Of a stretch of 10,240 bases of DNA, positions 6,790 through 10,240 are shown one piece after another. The stretch's first letter is position 1, and each line of letters starts with the position of its first letter. The notes beneath the pieces are model-generated. The model searched no databases. It was not told the origin of the DNA and saw only the letters and a program-made list of their open reading frames with translations. Source of the stretch: Planococcaceae bacterium UBA3378 (GTDB taxonomy: Bacteria; Bacillota; Bacilli; Bacillales_A; Planococcaceae); assembly GCA_002359075.1 (NCBI GenBank), contig DEQA01000032.1, positions 4,095 through 14,334 on the forward strand, given 5' to 3'. The position numbers and the translations under genes are program-made.

Positions 6790-7305
6790 ATGTTCTTCAA
6801 TAGCTGGCAAACAATCGGAGAAACGATCATACTAGGTGCCCTTGCCTATATTGGTATAGTGGCGTCGATTCGCATATCAGGAAAAAGAACGCTCTCGCAA
6901 ATGGATGCCTTTGATCTCGTCGTCACTGTAGCAATTGGTTCCATTCTCGCAACGATTATTCTCGATTCCAAGGTTGTACTCATCCAAGGACTTGCAGCGG
7001 TGGTGGTTCTCATCGTTTTACAATTACTTGCGGCCTGGATGGCGATGAAGTCGCAAACGATGGAGAAAATCATTAAAGCTGATCCTGAGCTTCTTTATTA
7101 TAAAGGTAATTATTACGAACAGGCTTTGAAGAAAAACCAGATACTTCAGGAGGAAGTGCTTCATTCCGCCAGAGCGAATGGGATTAACTCTCTAGATGAG
7201 GTGGAAGCTGCTATATTAGAGCCGAATGGCAGTATTAGTTTTATAGAAAAAATCGACCGCTCTAGACACTCCACTGTATCAGGAGTAGAAGGGATAAAAG
7301 AATAA
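6790..7305 (+). CDS. DUF421 / YetF-family membrane protein
   Basis: This 171-residue protein has three hydrophobic helices near the N-terminus (about 12-28, 41-58 and 61-85) and a soluble C-terminal half. The signature RISGKRTLSQMDAFDLVV with the following AIGS (28-51), and the later stretch ILQEEVLHSARANGINSLDEVE with AILEPNGSISF (118-151), are typical of the DUF421/YetF family of Bacillus membrane proteins. Their function is unknown; in the family the C-terminal half forms a small cytoplasmic alpha/beta domain. It is shorter than B. subtilis YetF but within the shorter members I know, and both signature parts are present, so I do not regard it as broken. GGGAGGT lies 6 bases before the ATG. 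The sigma-B-like promoter upstream and the RsbK-like operon diverging from it suggest a general stress gene, which is inference. Confidence 0.88.
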   Translation: MFFNSWQTIGETIILGALAYIGIVASIRISGKRTLSQMDAFDLVVTVAIGSILATIILDSKVVLIQGLAAVVVLIVLQLLAAWMAMKSQTMEKIIKADPELLYYKGNYYEQALKKNQILQEEVLHSARANGINSLDEVEAAILEPNGSISFIEKIDRSRHSTVSGVEGIKE

Positions 7306-7343
7306 GAGCTGCCGGGAGGAATGAACAATTCTATTTGGCCAGC

Positions 7344-7415
7344 ATGCAACAGGAGGCTGATTACAAATACGAGCCATTAATAAATGCCAAAAAGCAGCCT
7401 CTCCCTCATGGCTAA
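7344..7415 (+). CDS. Possible 23-residue peptide gene (weak)
   Basis: An ATG at 7344 opens a 23-codon frame reading MQQEADYKYEPLINAKKQPL followed by PHG and a TAA. Its composition is protein-like and hydrophilic, and the frame extends open upstream without a better start (FYLAS precedes the ATG). The nearest Shine-Dalgarno-like run, GGGAGGA at 7314-7320, is about 23 bases away, too far for this ATG, so translation is doubtful. It may be a remnant of a longer gene or chance. It follows the DUF421 gene by 38 bases. Confidence 0.15.
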   Translation: MQQEADYKYEPLINAKKQPLPHG

Positions 7416-7465
7416 ATCGGCCGCTAGGAAAAAGATGCATTTTGACTGGCGTACGTCCTATTCGA

Positions 7466-7490
7466 AACAATGATCATTGTTCAATTTTTT
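7466..7490 (+). terminator. Palindrome with T-tract, probable weak terminator after the DUF421 gene
   Basis: AACAATGATCATTGTT (7466-7481) is a perfect 16-base palindrome, forming at most a six-pair stem on a GATC loop, followed on the plus strand by CAA and six to seven Ts. It lies between convergent genes, 160 bases after the DUF421 stop and about 30 bases beyond the YezG-type gene end. Low GC in the stem makes it a weak terminator; it could instead be a protein-binding palindrome. Confidence 0.4.
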
Positions 7491-7511
7491 TAACACCCAA
7501 ATACAGGAGAA

Positions 7512-7928
7512 CTACCTTTCTTGTAAATACTCCGACTCCCATTCTTTCTTTTTTACAGCAAAGTCGGCAGCAGACAAATCATCATAATCAAATTTGACTC
7601 TCATCCTGCCTTCCCTATCCAATTGAAAAGTTAAATTTGTCCAAAGCTCCTGCTCTGCGGTATTAAATGCCAGAAGGAGCCTTTCAAATGCATCATACAG
7701 CCCGTTCGCCATAGATTCCCATTCCTGTTTGCTTCCCTTGAACATACGGGCCAAATCCAGCATGTATACAGGCTTCTTACTGTATTGAGGATAGTAGTAA
7801 AAAAACAGCCGGTGGTTTTCTTCATCTATTTCCGTATAGAGGAAGATTTCCTCCCATTTTTCCGGAATCATTTTCACCAAAATATCTGCAACTTCCTGAT
7901 AAATTGTTTCCATCTCTTTTGTGACCAT
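7512..7928 (-). CDS. YezG-family (DUF600) immunity-type protein, no adjacent toxin
   Basis: This 138-residue soluble, acidic protein resembles B. subtilis YezG, the immunity protein for the LXG toxin YeeF. Shared features that I recognise are the N-terminal helix ending in IPEKWEEIFLYTEI (21-34), the FFYYYP strand (42-47), the ELWTNLTF motif (94-101) and the KFDYDDL segment (112-118). In the family such proteins bind and block nuclease-type C-terminal toxin domains in the cytoplasm of the producer. Here no LXG or other polymorphic toxin is beside it; the gene upstream (44 bases away, same strand) encodes a membrane-anchored protein of unknown role, and downstream is a convergent DUF421 gene. 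GGGGG lies 7 bases before the ATG, a modest ribosome binding site. It is best seen as an orphan immunity gene or a housekeeping relative; the family call is by remembered similarity. Confidence 0.75.
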   Translation of the reverse strand: MVTKEMETIYQEVADILVKMIPEKWEEIFLYTEIDEENHRLFFYYYPQYSKKPVYMLDLARMFKGSKQEWESMANGLYDAFERLLLAFNTAEQELWTNLTFQLDREGRMRVKFDYDDLSAADFAVKKKEWESEYLQER

Positions 7929-7972
7929 CGTATTCCCCCTTGAACTTATTCACTGCTTCCATCAATTGCTTT

Positions 7973-8395
7973 CTAGTGCAGCGTAATCGATTCCATCTGT
8001 TCCTTCCCGTCCGCGTTCTTCCATACTATTTGAACCTGATAAGAGAGATCATCCGTTGGCGGGTCGCCAAAAAATAATTTCGGGTATGAAAAAGGATGAA
8101 GTGAATAAACCGTTCCATCTACATTGTCTACCCAATCCGAGAATTCTGTTTTACTGACGATGACTTTCTCTCCCTCTAAAAACGTCAGCTTCTTTACGTT
8201 AAGTTTTTCTGTTGTATTTTGTTCGACCGAGAGCATCCAGCCGCCTTCCAAACTGCCCGGCCCCTGCTCCTGGAAAAGCACCTTCCATGTACCTTCTTTA
8301 GAGCTGCCCTTCATCGTATGGATGGAATGATCCCAATAAATGAAGCCGGCTACAGCAAGTACGAATACACTAACTAAACCAGCATAAAATTTCAT
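7973..8395 (-). CDS. Small membrane-anchored protein of unknown function
   Basis: Taken from the ATG at 8395 the protein has 140 residues. It begins with one hydrophobic segment (FYAGLVSVFVLAVAGFIYW, residues 3-21) and no lipobox, so it is probably a single-pass protein with its bulk outside the membrane. The rest is beta-rich, with GTWKVLFQEQ, LEGGWMLSVEQN, and YQVQIVW near the C-terminus, a pattern seen in small secreted Bacillus proteins. I do not recognise the family. AGGGA stands just before this ATG; an in-frame GTG at 8413 would add six residues (MGNREV) but has a poorer site. It is 44 bases upstream of the YezG-type gene on the same strand and probably shares its message. Whether it is linked to that gene in function is unknown. 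Confidence 0.7.
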   Translation of the reverse strand: MKFYAGLVSVFVLAVAGFIYWDHSIHTMKGSSKEGTWKVLFQEQGPGSLEGGWMLSVEQNTTEKLNVKKLTFLEGEKVIVSKTEFSDWVDNVDGTVYSLHPFSYPKLFFGDPPTDDLSYQVQIVWKNADGKEQMESITLH

Positions 8396-8505
8396 CACTT
8401 CCCTGTTCCCCACTTTCTCTTAAAAAATGCCTAAACAACCATTTCCTCCTCTTTTCTCCACGAAAGAGCCGAACTCCTTTGACTTATTACCGGTAAAATA
8501 AAAAC

Positions 8506-8533
8506 GGGTCTATCGCCCAATGGCAATAGACCC
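8506..8533 (-). terminator. Intrinsic terminator of the queuosine operon
   Basis: GGGTCTAT-C-GCC (8506-8517) pairs with GGC-A-ATAGACCC (8522-8533): 11 pairs with one internal mismatch (8514/8525) and a four-base loop. Read on the minus strand it runs directly into GTTTTTATTTT. It lies 11 bases after the transporter stop codon. Confidence 0.88.
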
Positions 8534-8544
8534 TCACTTCATCC

Positions 8545-9078
8545 TTATGCTAATATCTTTTCTTTCCTAACAGATAGTTGATTTAAAATCAGTGCACCAA
8601 ACAGCTGAATAGTCGTTTTCACGATAATTTGCCCTATGATGGCAGTCGGCACTGCCTCCCATGGCAAAATCCCGGCACCAAGCGGACTTAAGCCAATAAT
8701 GACAAAAACTGCTGAATCCAGTAACCCTCCGACAATCCCGCTGTAAAATACACGCCACGCCATTGGCAGCTTCAGGCGAGTATAAATTTCCGTGTCGGCC
8801 GTTTCGGCGATTACGAAAGAGAGTGCTGATGCCACGACAATCATGAGCGTATCTCCCAGTAAGAAGGAAGCGAGCGCCGATAGCAAAAGTGCCGCCAAAA
8901 TGAATACATATGTTTTTGCCCGCCCGTATTTATTTTGTACGAGGTCGCGGAAAATAAAGGTCGCCCCTACAAAAAGCGTTCCCATCGGCACGATAAATAC
9001 GCCGAAAGTTAATGGCGCAAAGCGTGCTGTCACGACATTCGCAATGACAATCGATAATAGATAAAATAGTATTCTCAT
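8545..9078 (-). CDS. VUT-family queuosine precursor transporter (YhhQ/COG1738-like)
   Basis: This 177-residue, highly hydrophobic protein has about five to six membrane helices. Two hallmarks of the VUT family (YhhQ-type) are clear: RDLVQNKYGR at 44-53, in the loop after the second helix, and SFVIAETADTEIY at 87-99, followed by a conserved GGLLDS at 117-122. E. coli YhhQ imports the queuosine precursors preQ0 and preQ1, and shorter members like this one are common in Firmicutes. Its place 26 bases after queC, behind the same preQ1 riboswitch, makes queuosine precursor uptake the likely role; the exact substrate (preQ0, preQ1, queuine or queuosine) cannot be told. An AAAGGGA site precedes the ATG by 7 bases. 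A strong terminator follows the gene. Confidence 0.88.
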   Translation of the reverse strand: MRILFYLLSIVIANVVTARFAPLTFGVFIVPMGTLFVGATFIFRDLVQNKYGRAKTYVFILAALLLSALASFLLGDTLMIVVASALSFVIAETADTEIYTRLKLPMAWRVFYSGIVGGLLDSAVFVIIGLSPLGAGILPWEAVPTAIIGQIIVKTTIQLFGALILNQLSVRKEKILA

Positions 9079-9104
9079 TTTTTAGTCCCTTTCTTTTAAG
9101 TACT

Positions 9105-9785
9105 TCATTTATGTGCGGCAGCCTGTTTTTTTTCCTCTTTGGCATTTAAATACTGCTCCAGCCCTCTTTGGCGCAGCTTACATGCCGGGCACTGGCCGCA
9201 GCCATCTGCCTTTATGCCGTTATAGCAGGTAAGCGTCCGCTCGCGCACAAAGTCAAACGCTCCGAGGCTATCGGCCAGCTCCCACGTTTGTGCCTTCGTG
9301 AGCCACATAAGCGGTGTGTCAATGACAAACGTTTGATCCATCGATAAATTCAGCGATACGTTCAATGATTTAACAAAGCTGTCACGGCAGTCCGGATAGC
9401 CGCTGAAATCGGTTTCGCACACACCGGTCACAATATGTTTGGCCCCTACCTGTGCTGCTAAAATCCCTGCAAAAGTCAGGAACACAAGATTACGGCCGGG
9501 AACGAAGGAGGATGGCAGTTCATCACCCTCTCCTTCCGCCACTTCCATATCACTGCGTGTCAATGCGCTTGGTGCTAATTGATTAAGAAGGGACATATCA
9601 AGAATGTGGTGCTTGATCCCAAGCTCCTCGGCAATTTCTGCGGCACACTCGATCTCCAGGCTGTGTCTTTGCCCATAGTCAAACGTAACAGCCTCCACTG
9701 CTGCAAACTGCTGTAAGGCCCAAAATAGACAGGTTGTACTGTCCTGCCCTCCACTAAATACAACGATCGCTTTTTCCTGTATCAA
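9105..9785 (-). CDS. queC: 7-cyano-7-deazaguanine (preQ0) synthase QueC
   Basis: QueC converts 7-carboxy-7-deazaguanine to preQ0 with ATP and ammonia, in the cytoplasm. The 226-residue protein matches Bacillus QueC nearly end to end: PP-loop SGGQDST (11-17), FDYGQRH (35-41), VPGRN (95-99), TGVCETDFSGYPDCRDSFV (120-138) and the zinc-binding cysteines C187, C196, C199 and C202 in the CYNGIKADGCGQCPAC stretch (187-202). All key residues are present. The start is a TTG at 9785, with AAAGGAG 8 bases before it; no ATG fits, and the family N-terminus (KEKAIVVFSGG-like) begins right there. A preQ1-I riboswitch and its terminator lie immediately upstream, so the gene should be switched off when preQ1 is plentiful. 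It forms an operon with the transporter downstream. The last residues (EEKKQAAAHK) form a charged tail. Confidence 0.97.
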   Translation of the reverse strand: MIQEKAIVVFSGGQDSTTCLFWALQQFAAVEAVTFDYGQRHSLEIECAAEIAEELGIKHHILDMSLLNQLAPSALTRSDMEVAEGEGDELPSSFVPGRNLVFLTFAGILAAQVGAKHIVTGVCETDFSGYPDCRDSFVKSLNVSLNLSMDQTFVIDTPLMWLTKAQTWELADSLGAFDFVRERTLTCYNGIKADGCGQCPACKLRQRGLEQYLNAKEEKKQAAAHK

Positions 9786-9793
9786 TTAAAAAA

Positions 9794-9800
9794 CTCCTTT
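9794..9800 (-). promoter_or_regulatory. Ribosome binding site supporting the TTG start of queC
   Basis: AAAGGAG at 9800-9794 on the minus strand is 8 bases upstream of the TTG at 9785. It begins 7 bases after the T-run of the riboswitch terminator, so it is only transcribed when the terminator is read through. Confidence 0.85.
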
Positions 9801-9807
9801 CAACGTT

Positions 9808-9838
9808 AAAAAACGGCATTCTAAGAAAAATGCCGTTT
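9808..9838 (-). terminator. Riboswitch-controlled intrinsic terminator
   Basis: On the minus strand AAACGGCATT (9838-9829) pairs with AATGCCGTTT (9820-9811), a perfect 10-pair stem with the loop TTTCTTAG, followed by Ts to 9808. It stands between the preQ1 aptamer and the queC ribosome binding site and is the expression platform of the switch. Confidence 0.92.
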
Positions 9839-9846
9839 CTTCTTAG
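9821..9846 (-). promoter_or_regulatory. Antiterminator pairing of the preQ1 switch
   Basis: CTAAGAA (9846-9840), the 3' tail of the aptamer, is perfectly complementary to TTCTTAG (9827-9821) in the terminator loop. This seven-pair helix encloses the left arm of the terminator, so both cannot form together. When preQ1 folds the aptamer, the CTA of the tail is held in the pseudoknot and the terminator forms; without ligand the antiterminator can form. Confidence 0.75.
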
Positions 9847-9877
9847 TTTTTTTAAAGAGGGGTGCTAAAAACCTCTC
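9843..9877 (-). ncRNA. PreQ1-I riboswitch aptamer
   Basis: The minus strand carries the compact preQ1 class I signature: AGAGG (9876-9872), a loop TTTTTAGCACC, CCTCT (9860-9856), and an A-rich tail ending ACTAAG. AGAGG/CCTCT make the five-pair P1 stem, the tail CTA can pair with TAG of the loop, and the C at 9864 is placed where the ligand-pairing cytosine lies in the Bacillus subtilis queC aptamer. A terminator follows directly, as expected for an OFF switch. Unusually, it begins just 18 bases after the queF stop. Confidence 0.93.
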
Positions 9878-9895
9878 GCCCTTAGGCTTATTTTA

Positions 9896-10240
9896 TTAGC
9901 GGTTATCAATTTTCTCCGGGTTCAGATCATGGTTCATGAGGCGGTACTGCGCCATTTCCTCGTATTTTGTACCTGGACGCCCGTAGTTGCACCACGGATC
10001 AATGGAAATCCCTCCGCGCGGTGTGAATTTTCCCCATACTTCGATATAGCGCGGGTCTAAAAGCTTGATTAAATCATCCATAATAATATTCACACAGTCT
10101 TCATGGAAGTCCCCATGGTTGCGGAAGCTGAATAAATACAGTTTAAGAGACTTACTCTCAACAATTTTCTTATCCGGAATATAGGAAATATACATCGTCG
10201 CAAAATCCGGCTGCGATGTAATCGGACAAAGGCTTGTAAA
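9896..10240 (-). CDS. queF: NADPH-dependent preQ0 reductase QueF, 5' end beyond window
   Basis: QueF reduces the nitrile of preQ0 to the aminomethyl of preQ1 with two NADPH, the last free-base step before insertion into tRNA. The frame is open to the right edge and gives the last 114 residues of a protein usually near 165 residues. It starts in the active site: TSLCPITSQPDFAT, holding the catalytic Cys (codon 10228-10226) and the Asp of QPDF, followed by the NADPH-binding stretch ESKSLKLYLFSFRNHGDFHE and the C-terminal VWGKFTPRGGISIDP and NHDLNPEKIDNR motifs. These match the short, Bacillus-type (unimodular) QueF closely. The true start and promoter lie outside; the ATG at 10195 is internal. 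The preQ1 riboswitch for queC follows 18 bases after its stop, so queF itself is not controlled by that copy. Confidence 0.96.
   Translation of the reverse strand, partial: FTSLCPITSQPDFATMYISYIPDKKIVESKSLKLYLFSFRNHGDFHEDCVNIIMDDLIKLLDPRYIEVWGKFTPRGGISIDPWCNYGRPGTKYEEMAQYRLMNHDLNPEKIDNR

Noticed and set aside
8487..8496. TTACCGGTAA palindrome as an operator
   Set aside because: A single ten-base palindrome with no second copy and no clear promoter beside it; too weak to call.

Overview
The window looks like chromosomal DNA of a low-GC, endospore-former-type Firmicute, most likely of the Bacillaceae or Planococcaceae (Lysinibacillus/Solibacillus-like). The reasons are strong AGGAGG-type ribosome binding sites, a TTG start on queC, U-tailed intrinsic terminators, a preQ1-I riboswitch, Bacillus-like QueF and QueC proteins, and a YezG-type protein. 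The genus is inferred from protein resemblance, not proven. I saw no rRNA, tRNA, CRISPR array, insertion sequence or phage gene.

Left part (1-6477): a truncated DUF4830-like lipoprotein gene runs off the left edge on the minus strand, with a short degenerate tandem repeat in its leader. A long AT-rich gap follows. Next is a signalling module: a receiver-PP2C phosphatase on the plus strand (895-2037), and convergent to it a minus-strand operon of a large CHASE3-HAMP-GAF hybrid histidine kinase (3625-6444) and a CheR-type methyltransferase (2777-3625), joined by a one-base TAATG overlap. This is the protein set of the Bacillus cereus RsbK-RsbM-RsbY route, in which a methylated hybrid kinase drives a PP2C phosphatase that activates the general stress factor sigma-B. 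No sigB, rsbV or rsbW lies in the window. A small lipoprotein gene with its own ribosome binding site sits between the phosphatase and the methyltransferase.

Middle part (6478-8413): a divergent intergenic region carries two sigma-B-like promoter candidates, one for the kinase and a better one for a DUF421/YetF-type membrane protein (6790-7305). Then come two minus-strand genes, a small membrane-anchored protein of unknown function and a YezG-family immunity-type protein with no toxin gene beside it.

Right part (8506-10240): a queuosine operon on the minus strand, reading queF (cut by the right edge), queC, and a VUT/YhhQ-type queuosine precursor transporter, closed by a terminator. A complete preQ1-I riboswitch with a terminator and a matching antiterminator lies between queF and queC, so the precursor should shut off queC and the transporter. 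QueC makes preQ0, QueF reduces it to preQ1, and the transporter probably imports a queuosine precursor.
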